Positions 47,216-62,696 of a stretch of DNA of 64,000 bases are shown here, one piece after another; position 1 is the stretch's first letter; every line of letters starts with the position of its first letter. The stretch comes from Azolla pinnata (taxonomy: Eukaryota > Streptophyta > Polypodiopsida > Salviniales > Salviniaceae): positions 1 to 64,000 of the forward strand of contig JBBBWG010019112.1 in assembly GCA_037176905.1 (NCBI GenBank), in the 5' to 3' direction. The notes below the pieces were generated by a model. The model was not told the DNA's origin. It searched no databases and saw only the letters and a list, made by a program, of their open reading frames with translations. A program made the translations under genes and the position numbers.

Positions 47216-48422
47216 CGATAGGCTTTGGGGCATGAGGATCATGCCCAATGGCCAGGCAGACGATCAATCCATCATCACGTTAGTCTCTTAGACAAATGTC
47301 AGTTGTTCGCTTGGCTGCGTGTCATTTTTGATAACTCGTGGCGGGAATGCCTCCATTTTTGTAGGAGTTTGACGATTTTCGTAGGCCGATTATGTTCTCT
47401 CCCCTGTTGCTCGAGTTTAGTTGATTTGCTTGCATAATTCAGTCCAGATTACTAATAATAATAAAAGCTACAAAGCCTTTTGGCTTTTTTCCAGATCAGA
47501 CTCCGATCAAGCCTTTCGATTCTTCTCCAATGTAACCGACGACTGATTCCAAGAGGCCCCAACCATTGTTACAGCCCCATATATATCCTTTCAAACTCGG
47601 TTGACATCTTCGATTCTTCTTCGACGGCATGCACGCATATATCTATTATGTTGTTCATTCATTCGACGAAGAGAAAACGACAGGCGATTGAACGAGATGC
47701 TTGCTTATAGATCAATGCTGGTCATCATCACGAGCGAAAAAAAGAAAGAGAGAAAAAAGACAGAACACAAGAAAGAAAACAATATAGATTACGCCGTATA
47801 CAGTTGGACGAATCAATCGCGTTCACACCAGACTCATAAACAGATTCTCATCTGCGGAGCGCCACAGAAAACGAAGCGGGCGGGCGAATAGTAGCAGTGC
47901 CGGAATCGGCAGTTGCTTTCGCACTTCGGAGCCCGGATCGTTGCTCGCGGTCGACCGTCAGGAGGCCGGGTTCTTGAATCGGAGATCGCATCAGCTGTGC
48001 AGCTAGCTAGCTAGCTAGCCAAGCAGGGCCGATCGAGCCATTCCCGGATCTGGGAAACAAGCAAAAGCGAAGAACCTCGGTGAGCTGATCCAGATCTGAG
48101 AACAGATGCTGATCAGATCTGATGATGCTGCAGAATCAGTGAACAGAACTTGGGGGCAAGGCAGGCACACTTTGGGGTGTGCGTGGGAACGGGGGCTTAG
48201 AGCCAGAGTGTGTGTAATTGCAAATAAATAAAAAGAGAAAAAAGCGAAAAATAATTTAAAAATTCGAGAAAAAAGGGGGGAAAAAAAAAGGGGCGGGGAA
48301 GGAAAAAATAAAGCCCGGGTTTAAAAAAAGAAAAAAAGAAAAAGGGAATATACGGCCTAAATATACTCGGGGCATGCCACGTCATCGTATTGTCGCGGCT
48401 CCTCCGACCAACCGCATCGCGC

Positions 48423-48478
48423 CACGTGGACGACACGTGGCCAGAATTGCCACGTGGATGCCACGTGGCCGCCACGTC
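48423..48478. promoter_or_regulatory. Cluster of four G-boxes (CACGTGG) plus an ACGTC
   Basis: CACGTG occurs at 48423-48428, 48434-48439, 48451-48456 and 48462-48467, followed by CACGTC at 48473. A further CACGTC lies at 48378. The cluster is 220-280 bp upstream of the OTU ATG. In plants such sites bind bZIP and bHLH factors. Repeated ACGTG elements also form ABA-response (ABRE) modules. Function here is inferred from motif and position. Confidence 0.7.
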
Positions 48479-48582
48479 GGCCTTCCGCCTTTTCCCTCTC
48501 CCAATTTCCATTTCCTTCTTCTTCTTTCTTCTTCTTCTTCTTTCTTTCTTTCTTCTTCTTCGCCTTCCTGTCTCCCGCCTGC

Positions 48583-48628
48583 AAACCCTAACCCTAACCC
48601 TAACCCTAACCCTAACCCTAACCCTAAT
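48583..48628 (+). promoter_or_regulatory. (CCCTAA)n tract in the OTU gene leader
   Basis: Seven CCCTAA hexamers end about 75 bp before the OTU ATG, right after a CTT/TTTC tract (48520-48561). The arrangement (CTT tract, then CCCTAA in gene sense, then ATG) repeats what is seen before the RRM gene. Confidence 0.55.
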
Positions 48629-48701
48629 TTCTGTCTCCTGCTCCGACTCCCCCTCCGACTCCGACCTTGTCCCCTGACCCCTGTCAAATTGCCCGTCCGC
48701 C

Positions 48702-51093
48702 ATGGGGAAGCTTCTGCAGTGCGATGCCTCCCCCAGCGTCCTCGACTCCTTCCCCCAGCAATGCCATAGCCCGGCGCTCGTCGAGCCATGGCGTGAGACT
48801 CCTCTCCAGCTCTCCCTCCCTCCCCCCCCTCCCCCTCCCCTCCCCCCTTTCCCAGCCTCCGCGCTTCCGTCGCCGTCCCTTCCCGTCTCCTCCGCCCCCG
48901 ATCCCGCCTCCGACGCCGACAAAGCTCCCCCTTTCCCCTCCTGGGACTCCGTCTCCGGCCTCGAGCTCCAGCAGGTCCAAGCGCTGCGCAAGCTCGCCGC
49001 CAAGGGCGTCTTCTGGAAGCATCCCGCCAAGCCTCTCTCCTCGGCTTTCACGCTCCACCACGGCGGCGACGTCAAGGCCGACGGAAACTGCCTCTTTTCT
49101 GCGGCGCAGAAAGCCATGTCCCTCGACGGCGAGCATGCCCTCTCCGTGCGGGGGAAAACCGTCCAGAGGTTTGTCAGAGATTACAGGGATGGCGTCCTGA
49201 ACAAATCCGAGACGGATCGTGCCATTAAACATCTGTACAGTCCAGATCTGAGCAGCGGATGGGGCGTGCATGTCGTTCAAGAGGTCAAGTTGCTCGCAAA
49301 AAAGGAAGATCGAGAGGCTATGGACTCGGCCATTGAAGAGCTCGTACAATGTAGCGTCTCGAGGTATGAAATGCAATCAGTCATTCGCCTTCGCCTGACC
49401 CTTTTCTCTTCAATTCTGCTGCTCGTTCGGATTTGACCATGTGAAATGTCGTAAAATTTGCGTCAGCGAATCTCGGTGATAGTATCATGATGCATTTTCT
49501 AGACATGCAGAAATTGGGCTTGTCGTCTTTTCCCTTTCCCGTTAGCTTGTTGATTCCTGCTTGCGTTTAGTTTGTGTATTCTCTTTTCTTCCGCAATACT
49601 ATTATCTGTCCCGCGAAATAGCCTCGAAATCTCGTGATAAACTGTAATCGGCTGTCAAAGATACAGTAGCTCTGAGAACCAATGACGAAATATCAACTTT
49701 CACCGCAAACATGGTAATGTGAAACCCGTCTGTTTCTTCAATTTTGCGATGTCAAAGCTCCTGTGACTATGGAGGTAGAGAGCGCATTGCCTGCGAAATG
49801 AGAAAAATTCCCTTTTCCAGTGAACAATTTTAACAAATCTTGCAAGATGTCATATTCTTGGATTAGTTTGTAGTTCGAAGAGCTTTTGGGCTAACTCTTA
49901 AGAGCTTTGTTTGTAATTTGAAACTGTCAAACTCTCATGTTTCCTTCTTATTCCAGTAGAAGTGTTGTCTTTGTGCTACCGAATCAGTCTGTAAGATGTA
50001 TGCTGGTAGCGGGTAGAATAAATTCCCCCACCTTTCTCTATATATTTTCAGCAGTGATTTACTTCAAACACTCCTTTGAAAACAATCATAATTCTAACTT
50101 GAGTACATTTTCCTCCACTATTGTAGTCGAATTGCTATTCAAACCTTCCTACAGTTATTGGTGGTTATGCAGCACAAACATGACGAGGGTTTTGTTGTTG
50201 TTAATACTACCTTTTCATTCAGAGAAAGTGCTGCAGAAACTGTGTACAAAGAACGGTGTATGACTGTGGATAATGGTGAAGCTTGGGCGAAATACATGTC
50301 TATTGCTGGAGATGCCAGTGACAAGTATGATATTATCACCCTGATGTACGCAGAGGATGGTCTCATCAGCATCGATGATAATCGAGAAGGCAGGGCGGCT
50401 GCCTTTGGTGATGATATCGCCATTGAAAGCCTTGCATCAGAATATCACCGGGAAATCTTTGTGGTAGTCTGTTGTTCCTTTTACCATTTTCACTTTGTTT
50501 CCTTCGTTTTATACTTCGTTTGTGAGTTCATGGGTTTGGTTTGATCAGGTTCAAGCTCATGGAGCTGATGCTATGGTTGAGGAAGAGCACTGTGTTTTCT
50601 TTCTTTCTCATAGACCACGGGGCGAGATTCAACATTACCCGGTTTTCTTGTTCATGAAAGGCACTGGTAAAAGCGTCTTACCTTTGGACATATGCATTTA
50701 TTTATACAAATGATATAAATGGTGTTTGTGGAAGAGTGGGATCGTTTCAAAGAGATAGGACACATGGATTTCTGCAGGTCCTAGGATGTCAGGTCACATG
50801 GATGAAATGTACTTGGATCTGTATGAAATTACTAGATATAGGTTGTTAGAAAGGCTTATGCCAGAAATTTTAAAATGGTAGATTCCCACAGATGTTATGG
50901 AATAATTTGTTGTTCGATTTGGCATATTATTCTGCACTTGCGCTGCATTGATATGCCTATCATGGGATTTAAATGTTTTTTGTTTTTTAATATTATGATA
51001 GGTTGGTGTGGATCTGGAGCGGATCATTATGAACCACTTGTTGCTCGCCCAGCCCCATCGATTCTTCAAGAGAAAGCAGCATTAGTTTTATAG
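48702..51093 (+). CDS. OTU-domain deubiquitinating cysteine protease
   Basis: Four exons, 48702-49363, 50223-50463, 50549-50666 and 51002-51093, give 370 residues in consistent phase. The N-terminal 80 residues are Pro/Ser-rich and probably disordered. The OTU core starts around 100, with the catalytic loop ADGNCLF (Asp127, Cys130). The C-terminal catalytic His is in ADHYEPL (His349). Between them are conserved phrases such as GWGVHVVQEVKLL, EYHREIFVVQAHG and GDDIAIE. OTU enzymes cleave ubiquitin chains, acting in the cytosol or nucleus. The exact plant OTU subgroup is not assigned. Intron 1 is 859 bp and the others 85-335 bp. The promoter carries four G-boxes. Confidence 0.92.
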
Positions 51094-53972
<2,879 letters not shown>

Positions 53973-55174
53973 ATTCGAAACAAAATACAATAATGTGGAG
54001 CAGGAGTAAGATTTGTAACAAAAAAGAATTTCTTGAGTTTGACACATCAACCAAAAATGAATGTATACGTCTTTTCAACTTCTCTTTTGTGAGGAAAGAA
54101 AACACCAAGATAAAGAAGTGATGAGCGCTAGTGTTTAACTTCTCAAGTATAACTTGTGAAAATGTTAAAAATTTTCAAAAGTATTTTCTGTGATGTGATG
54201 GTGTGGATCTATCATAGTTATGGTGCCTTGTCCAAGCCACCTTCTGGCTCAACAGTCGTGATTTTTCTGATATTGATCATATAGTAATATTCAACAATTG
54301 AGAAAGTTCCGTGGTAACAGAACAAAATTTAGTCCAAAATAGCCTAAGGCAATCAGATTGAGACCATTAACAAAATATAATTACGAATTCTGTGTCATTT
54401 TCCAGGGAAGATCAGATAACTTACCACATAATGTTTTCGTAATAGAGATTGCAGACTCACTAATAGAATAGAAGATGAATTTGGTTTTACTCAGGATTTT
54501 GAGAAGCTAAAAATGCTCATTATAGTGGTACCAAATGTAAATTCTAACGTTCTATTTAAATATGGCACGATAAATGGGCTGTATGGAAAAAACCACTTCC
54601 AAAGAAACTAATATAAGTACAGCTACTATATTTTTACACTTTCTTTACTCTGTAATTCATGTATTATCGCTATTAATAATTTTGAAATTCATGTATAAAA
54701 TATAAAATATAAAAAATAATATGACAGTACCCAAAGTATCTATCTGATGACTTTTAGGGTGATTCTTTATTTCTATGGGGTGTCATTGACAGCATTAGTA
54801 TATAGGTTTTCAGAAGTGACATTGAAATCTATATCTGGATTTACAAATGATAAGATTAGAAGGAGATGAAAGGTTACAGTGAATGTTACAAGGTAAACTG
54901 TTGGAAACTTTTCTGAAGCCATTGTTTCTGCCCATTGTATACAACAGACTAGAGCACATTGAGCTCAACAAACAAGCTTTTCTCTTTGAAAGCTTGAGAA
55001 AAAAAACGGCAAGATCATCACGATCTGACAGTCTATTGTTGAGCTACAACTATTTACACGAGAAAAGACATGACCTCCCTGATTAGGCACTATAATCATA
55101 TGCCATCCATGTTGCAAAAAAAATCCAGAAATCAAAAGAAAATTTGATACCAGAAAAAATACAACATTGAGACA
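53973..55174. other. Spacer between convergent GTPase and MAPKKK genes
   Basis: Strongly AT-rich 3' flank of both genes. Several AAAAT/TATAAAA patches near 54680-54720 were noted, but no gene, RNA or repeat array. Confidence 0.6.
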
Positions 55175-58100
55175 TTAAACTTTTGCAGCCTGCAGGGTTG
55201 GAGGTTTTTGCAATAGTTTTAATGAATTCATTATCTCACCAAATGATGGACGTGCGGCTGGATCTCTGTATAAAACATCAATAATTCATGTTTAGAAGCG
55301 ATACTAAAATTCAAAACACATTCTTTGCATGAAGGGAATGTAGCCAAGTGGTTTTCAGTCCCTTTGGCAGCCAAAAACTTCACCTTTAAGAAGGGGATTT
55401 TTTCTAATTGTTTTCTCTACGAATATAAATGTGACGAGAGCATAGGTACCTATGCCAACACCTCTGAATTATTGTTGCAGTGGCAGGATCTAAGTCCTCA
55501 GGAATATCCAATGTTCTGTATTGAAAACCAACGGCTCCGACAACTTGCATTGGGTTCATACCAGCCCACGGCTGTTGCAAGGTAGCTAACTCCCATAGTA
55601 TCACACCAAAGCTGTATACATCCGATCTGGATGCAAATTGACAATGTTCTTATACTTTTGTTAAGCAAGTCCAAAATAACTTGTCATTTAACCACCTGAT
55701 ATGCACAAAAGCTCATGCACACTATCCTAAAGTTTTTTTAGCCTTCATTTTGCAGTATGGATATGCACACTATTCCATACTAACGTGTTTGTTTCTTACT
55801 TTTCATTTGAGGGTTCATTCCGAAGTACCTCGGGTGCCATCCACTCAGGCTGGAAAATGAATTTGGGGCATCAAATAATAGGAATTGAAAGCCATGATGA
55901 ATAGAGTAAGAGAACAACCAAGCCATATAAACCTACGGTTCCAGCAGTGGACTTGGAAGACAAGAATGTATTGTGTTTGATGCGTGAGAGACCAAAGTCA
56001 CAAACCTGCAAAACATGTTCACCTGAATGAAGCTTTTGAGTTAAATAAACAACACAAAGAAAATTAATCCATCTTATTTTCAAGTTTGCAAAGATTATGC
56101 AGAGCAAAGACATACCTTAACCACCCAGTTCTTATCAACGAGTAGATTTGGTGATTTGAGATCCCGATGCACAATAACTGGACTGCTAGTATGCAGATAG
56201 TTCATGCCTCTTGCCTGAGACATCCACAAGAAAATGTTTTGCTCTTGGATAAGCTATATGCATCTAAGTGTTTGAAGTACCTTCGAATGGAGATCTAGAG
56301 TAGCGTCCACTGCAAGTTAATAACTTACAACATCCAAAGCCATGCGCATCCGTCTTCTCTCATCTAGATTACTACTGGAACGGTGAATCAGACGATAAAG
56401 ACTTCCCCTAGGCAAAGGAAGAAACTGAAGTAATAAATATACACTATAGATATGACCATACATATATAAGAAAATTCATTGTTACCTGGGAAGAAACTCT
56501 GTGACGATTGACAAATTTGGTGCCCGCATAACAGCTCCCATGAAGAGGACCACATTGGGATGCCGCATTCGTTTCATTAACCGAACCTAGGAGACGTTAA
56601 AATAAAAAGGTTACAATTGAATCCCCTAATGCACACTAAATATTGTTATTCTTTGCTATATTTTAAGTAAAAGAGTTAATATGAAACATTAAAGAAAACA
56701 ACCAGAGAATATAAGTAGGATTAATCAATGGTTAAGTAACAGCTACGATGTAGAGGAACAGACGAATGTATGATCCCTACTCAAGCCTCTTTGTTCAAGC
56801 TAGTGATATAAAAGCTACAATGAGCTTCCAAAACTTACAAAAGTGGTTACATCATTGCCTTCTTTTCTTCTTCTACCTTGTTACTGGGACCACATTTATT
56901 TTAACTGCATATAAACGTTCATAGCTCAATGCTTAAACGTTCATAGCCTGCTCTACATTGAAACAAGTGTGCTTGGCTTTAGGCCAGTGCTACACTAAGA
57001 ACACGTTCATTGCTTTAAGCTTAACGCACAAAAGGAAGACAACATGACAATATCAAAGAGCATTTATTACCTCGCTTTGAAATTCTGCCAATGCATCGCC
57101 TGAGATATCTTGTTCAAGAAACTTTTTTATTGCAACTTCCTATGAAAATCATGCAACATGTTAGTGAAAGATAGGCACTCCAGTATCCCAAATAAATTAA
57201 GGTTTAGGGAATAAACTAAAAGCTTTAATGTTCATTGAAATAAGTTACAAACAATAAGACTCTTTTCAATATATATATTTTGGGCGGTATGAGAAGCACA
57301 ATTCAATGCAGAATGGAAGATAGCATAATTGTTGCTAGCACTACATACAAATTTACAAACTAAAAGAGTAGGTACCAACCGTTCCATGCCACTCTCCATG
57401 ATAAACCTCCCCATAAGAACCTGTGATATAACATAAAGAGATCTTAGGCAGTGAAATTATATTGTAGCCTCAAAACAAGTGAGTATATCCAAAATGAGTG
57501 AAAAATATGCTCTAATGCATCAATATGATCAGTTTAAGATGATGAACAGGGATCTGGTGGAGAGATATGAGTTCTTTGAAATTATATAAAACAGGAGATG
57601 CTGCTGATTAGTACAAGGACTGATATATTTGTTCAATGCAAAATAATATAAAGTTTCATCAGCATCTTAACTTCATGCTTTGTAATCAGAGACAATGCAT
57701 ACAGAATCCTAGGTTTCTCAGAACCTACATCTTGATATATGCATGGCAACAGTTCATTGCTCTGAAGGTCTGTGTGTTTGGGTGCAAAAGGTCCATCATG
57801 TTTGACAAGCCACAGAAGGAATTGATATATGAGGATGAGTATGCACGAATCTAAAGTTCATGGCATTAAGTCCTCCTGTCAAACTTCAATGATTCCATTG
57901 GGTAACAATATCTAGACTAAGAGCATTATTTTGACTTACCAAGCCCAATCCTTTCTCCTACAATAAGATCTTCCCATTGAATCTCCCATTCAGCTACATC
58001 ATCAAGACCTCTATCTGATTTTCCTGGCACTTTTTCTTCTTCCAAAGCTTCTTCCTTGACAGTCTCAGCCACAGGTAACTCGATACGTCTACCAACAACA

Positions 58101-61100
58101 GCTGAGGTTGCAACAAGCACCGCTGCAGTAGCTGTTGCGGCTGCAGCAACAGGAACTTCAAGTGATGGATCAGAAACAAGATCTGACTTAGTGGCTGCAA
58201 CTACCATAGAAGAGGCTACAACTGCCGCTGTGGCTGCAGCTGCAGCAGCTGCCACTGGAACATGCTTTATGAGTTCGACTGGAATATTCTCCTTTACCAC
58301 AGGTATGTTACCTGGTGATACAGGAGAAAGAGATTGTATAGCACTGGCTCCTTGTGATGGTGATGAATCAGGTGATGAACTTATGAAGGGATCTAAAGGT
58401 CTCCTCTCTCCCAAGCCCTCCACAGAATGTAGCCTCTGAAGCAGTTTATCCCTCGAACCTTCTTCCAAGCTTATGCCTTTGACACTTTCCTGACTAGCAG
58501 GAGGCATTCCTGGACTTGGGCTATACTTCTCTTCCCTGTGACTAATACGGTTTGCCTTGACATTCCCCAAGTGTTTTACGCTTGGAGACTTGCTTGCTTC
58601 CAGGATTGTGGGTGTTGCTGGAATGTCACTGAATAAGTTGGAAGGCGGTTGAAGCCCGTTCTCAACAAGAAATTCATGTAGCCTTTTTGCAAATTTTGGG
58701 TCCTCCTTAGTAGCTTCCATCATGTACTCAGAAACACCAACATCTTTTACTTTGGAGTCTCGCATCCCTTCTGTCCAGGATGGTGACCTCCAATGAGAGA
58801 ATGTTCTATTTACATTGTGTGGAGTAGGGATGGCATAAACTTCCATAGGTGCTCCGTTTTCTCCACATTCCACTGCCTTCACTTCAGGAACATTGCCAGC
58901 CAAGGCTTTCTCTATCACTGAGTTTTGGCAAATATGCTGACAATTGTCATCAATAAAAATGTCTTTGCTGAAAATAACACCTCCTTCTACATCATCTGAA
59001 GCAGATGGACTACAGGGGATCACAGTTTGCTCCTTACGGCTGGATTGTGGATCATATACAGACAGTTTTCCTGGAGATCCCATCAAATCAACAACATATT
59101 CCCTGCAGAAGACAAATATCATTTCAGAGCAAGTGTTCCACCTCACTACTCGAGAGTTAACATGAGTCATAAGTCCATAATTTCTGAGGGATGTGAATAA
59201 TGCAGAAAAATGCTCGAGGACTGCTTGCATGATCAAACATCAACTAACCCTGCGACCTTGGTCAGCAGAGAGAAGCTGAACACTCTGAAGGCTATTTTAG
59301 GCAGCAATCTAATGTATTGCTGGAATATTGATGCGGCCTGTAAGGCTGGGATCCACTTCAAATCATAAACCCTATTTGGTGCTATTACTGTAAGCCTGTT
59401 AGCCAATGGTAACAGTGGATTCTTAAAAACTTTGTTCATAGCACCAAATAAGGCCTATGTTGCATATGCCAGCTTACATCCAATATCAACATGTTAATAA
59501 ACTTAAAACTGCTCCAAACTGTTTAGAGTGACCAGCAAGAAAGATATAGAGAAAGAAAGCAGCACAGCAAGGTTACTGATGTACGCCAATTTGGGATTTA
59601 TCGCTATGAATGTTGACTAAGAAGTGAACTGTAGGAAATAAATCATATTTGACCCAACTGATTCACCATTTACAAACAATATGCTTTGAGCAAAGGCACA
59701 GACGAATTGATAATATTACATATCGATTATTGCACACCATGAATATAGAGGAGATTCACTACTCAATTTAAACATACTAACCTAGCATCAATTTTGATAA
59801 TGTTTAGTGCTATCTCATCACTTCCTGTATACTGCAAGCCTTTGACCAGTTGGCAAGGCACTCCAATCGCATCAGCTAAAACCTGCATTGAATATTATGC
59901 GGAATTTCATCAAAAACACAAGGGCGAAATTATCAATCACAATGCTCTCCTTCAGATCTTATTTCCAATTGATCTTGCTAACAGTTTCAGAAAAAGCTGC
60001 TCAACTTAAATAGTAAAGCACGATGCCGCTCAAGGCCAACTTTTAGGCATCCCAAAGGTAGCACAGACTTTCCCAAGGACAATCTTAGCTCTTCACTACT
60101 TGTTCCCCACATCTTGTGAAGTGAATCTGAATCAACAACCACACCACCCATCTGATCGGCTACCATTTCTGCAATCCTCTGGATCAACCCATTCGTCTTC
60201 ATCCCACCAGCCATGCTCACTCTTGAACTCAATGATGTGGAGACGGCCTTTTGTTCAAGGGTTACTAGATCATGATCTGTCACTCTATTTACCAGGACAA
60301 CCTCATAAGTCATCTTATCTGAAGCCGGCGTCTCTTGCAAGTTGATTAGTGTAGGCATTATCTCTAGAGTTGAATCTGATGTTACTCCATACACATCATA
60401 GAACCCATCCAAAACCTTGTCATCATAGTTAAGAATATTGGACTTCTGCAGTAAAACATATTAGAAGATCAGAGCCATTTCCCTAAATAGCCACACAGAT
60501 AGACAAAGAGAAAAGTTCAATTCCTACAACCAAAAAGTGGACTACTGACAACATGAAGAAACAGGATCCATTTAATCATTTTAAAATACTAAAGAGAAGA
60601 GAACAGTCAATTAATTTGGCAACCATAGATGCCTCGAGTAAATGCATTGGTAAAGGTTTCTGGGCTAAGTGTGCATACTTGCCAGAACGTATAAGTAGGT
60701 TACGTATTGCATTACTTTCAGAGAGGCCAATACGAAAAATCTCTAAATGTAGGCTCCTAATCATTCAAAAGGTTATCCTGGCACAACCTACAGCTTGAAT
60801 GTGGATCATCGTGCATATACCTCAGCAAAATGAGATGGTGAACCAAATTCTCCAGGCAGATGCGGAAAATCAATCAGCAAGAAACAGTTTTTTCATTACA
60901 CAGTTTTGCTTCTGGAACTGCATATGGGAACTCAAAAAAATGTTGCTACAGTTTAGAGAAGATTATAAACCATAATCAGCTTGGAAGAAGAATCACTTTG
61001 GGGAAAGCTAAGATCTCAAAAAGACTGACACCAACAAAAGTGGAAGAGAATAACGAGAACCAAAACTCTGCTCTATGAGCACATCAACAATCTACTTGCG

Positions 61101-62696
61101 CACTGACATCAATGGGTGGAATCACTTCCAAAGGCAGCAAGAGAGCTGCACGATGGAAAGGATTTTCTGATCATCAGGGATCGACGGAAGCAGTTTCTGC
61201 CAGAGAGTGAGAGCATTGGATCGATGGCTGAAATTCTTAAACAGTGAAATAACCACGCAATTGTGGGCAACATTTTGGTGTATTTCGAGTGGAAATCAGC
61301 TTTCAAAACCAAAATATAAGGGATGAGAACTAATGCTGGAACTCGGTAAGTCGTTCTCTACATTGAGACATGAAGAGAAGCATATGAACTCCAGTGTCCA
61401 GCCCTAGAAACACAAGTTGCATAGATCTCTCTAAAACAGAAAAATAATACTTTGTTGGCAGGAATCAGCCAGTGGACTAGATAAGCATGAAATATACACC
61501 CAATAGTTGTGCTTGGGCACCAGATTGCTAGTTGCCTGATTCAAGGACTGATTTGTAGACAAAAATTAACAACGTTCTGACCGAGTACACAGTTACTTAC
61601 AAGGACTGATTTGTTCTGGTTTCAAAAGTTCTTCTTTTGTTAAAGATTTAGATTACTAGTCCTGGTGGCAAGATCCGAATGGAATGGAAACAAACAAGGG
61701 AATGTCAATATGGGCTGTGGATGAAGCTCTTAAGGAAAGAAACCTTTAGGATGACTGACTCACCGAGTATTGGTACGCAAGTAGCTCTGCAGTAGAATTA
61801 TTGGGTGGAGGAGTGGTGAGATCTTTCGCGACTTCGATGGCAGCAGCCTCGGGGTCATCGCGCACGCTGAGGGCCATGGCAACTTGAACTTGAAGATCTT
61901 CATCTTGTAGAAGGATAGCACGATCGCTTACAAGCTGCAAGACACTAGTTTGGCTCCTTTGAAGATCAATGTCAGACATCGCATCGACAGAGGATTGGTC
62001 GAGATGAGGATGAGGATGGGATGGATCTGAAGCTTCGGCCATGGCAGTGGCTACATCGGAAGGACTCGAGCCCTGACGAGTTCGTGAATCTAAGGCCAAG
62101 GCGGCGAGGGAGGATGTGGTAGAAGCTGCAACAGCATCCATGGCAGCGTGGTGCTCTTGCTCCAACTCGGATCTCGCAGGGTGGTTCCCCTCTGGGGAGG
62201 CCCTGCCAGAATCGGAGGCGTGAGCACTCACGGGTCTTGGGCGGCGTTCTTTCTTGTGCAATTCTCCTTCTTTCTTGTGCAATTCTCCTTCTTTCTCGTG
62301 CAATTCTCCTTCCGCTTCCTTCTCTCCGTCTTTCTCTTCTCTGGATGCTGATCTGAGGCTTTTGATGAGAGTCTGGGAGGTGAGGGAGAGGGAGTTCTTG
62401 GCCGCGGTGAGGAGGCTGGAGGCTGTTTCAGGGAATGAGAAGCGGCCGATCCGGGATGAAGCGGAGGAGGAGGAGGCATCATGGTCATCACCGGAAGCAG
62501 CAGCTGCTGCTGCATTATCGGCATCATAGCAGTTGGAATCGTCATAGCAGCAGCTGCTGCTGATGCTGCTGTTCTTGATGTTGTTGCTGCTGCAGCTCCT
62601 GCGGATGGAGGAGATGGAGGGAGCCTCGTCCTCGCTAACGAGGAGGCAGTCCTGGTGTGCGGGCGTGATGTGGAGGCGCTTGAGGAGGTTCTTCAT
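55175..62696 (-). CDS. Raf-like MAP kinase kinase kinase, EDR1/CTR1 family
   Basis: Thirteen exons (minus strand): 61764-62696, 60005-60445, 59782-59882, 57940-59102, 57380-57420, 57071-57139, 56486-56586, 56329-56407, 56116-56214, 55937-56005, 55800-55849, 55450-55626 and 55175-55265, about 1,137 residues. The start [10 protein letters not shown] resembles EDR1. Exons 1-4 contain the EDR1/CTR1 regulatory domain ([57 protein letters not shown]). The kinase domain is at about 868-1125: glycine loop GLGSYGEV, VAIK Lys898, HRDLKSPN with Asp994, DFG Asp1012 and MAPE 1036-1039, all intact. Relatives act in ethylene, defence and ABA signalling. An Ala/Val-rich stretch and a 7-residue repeat (KKEGELH) are insertions. 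The exon 2 donor reads AAG|TTGAG without GT in the required phase. Confidence 0.93.
62255..62321 (-). repeat. 21-bp coding repeat in MAPKKK exon 1
   Basis: Three head-to-tail copies of a 21-bp unit encode KEGELHK/E heptads near residues 128-150 of the MAPKKK. They keep the reading frame and lengthen a charged, probably disordered segment. Confidence 0.88.

Larger units (their letters stand above)
46138..48701. other. Head-to-head spacer between epimerase (-) and OTU (+) genes
   Basis: The epimerase side contains a tandem array with seven TTGACC motifs (46371-46870). The middle has a 67-bp duplication (47072-47215) and otherwise AT-mid sequence without a recognisable gene. The OTU side has a G-box cluster (48423-48478), a CTT tract (48520-48561) and a CCCTAA array (48583-48628). 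Confidence 0.7.
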
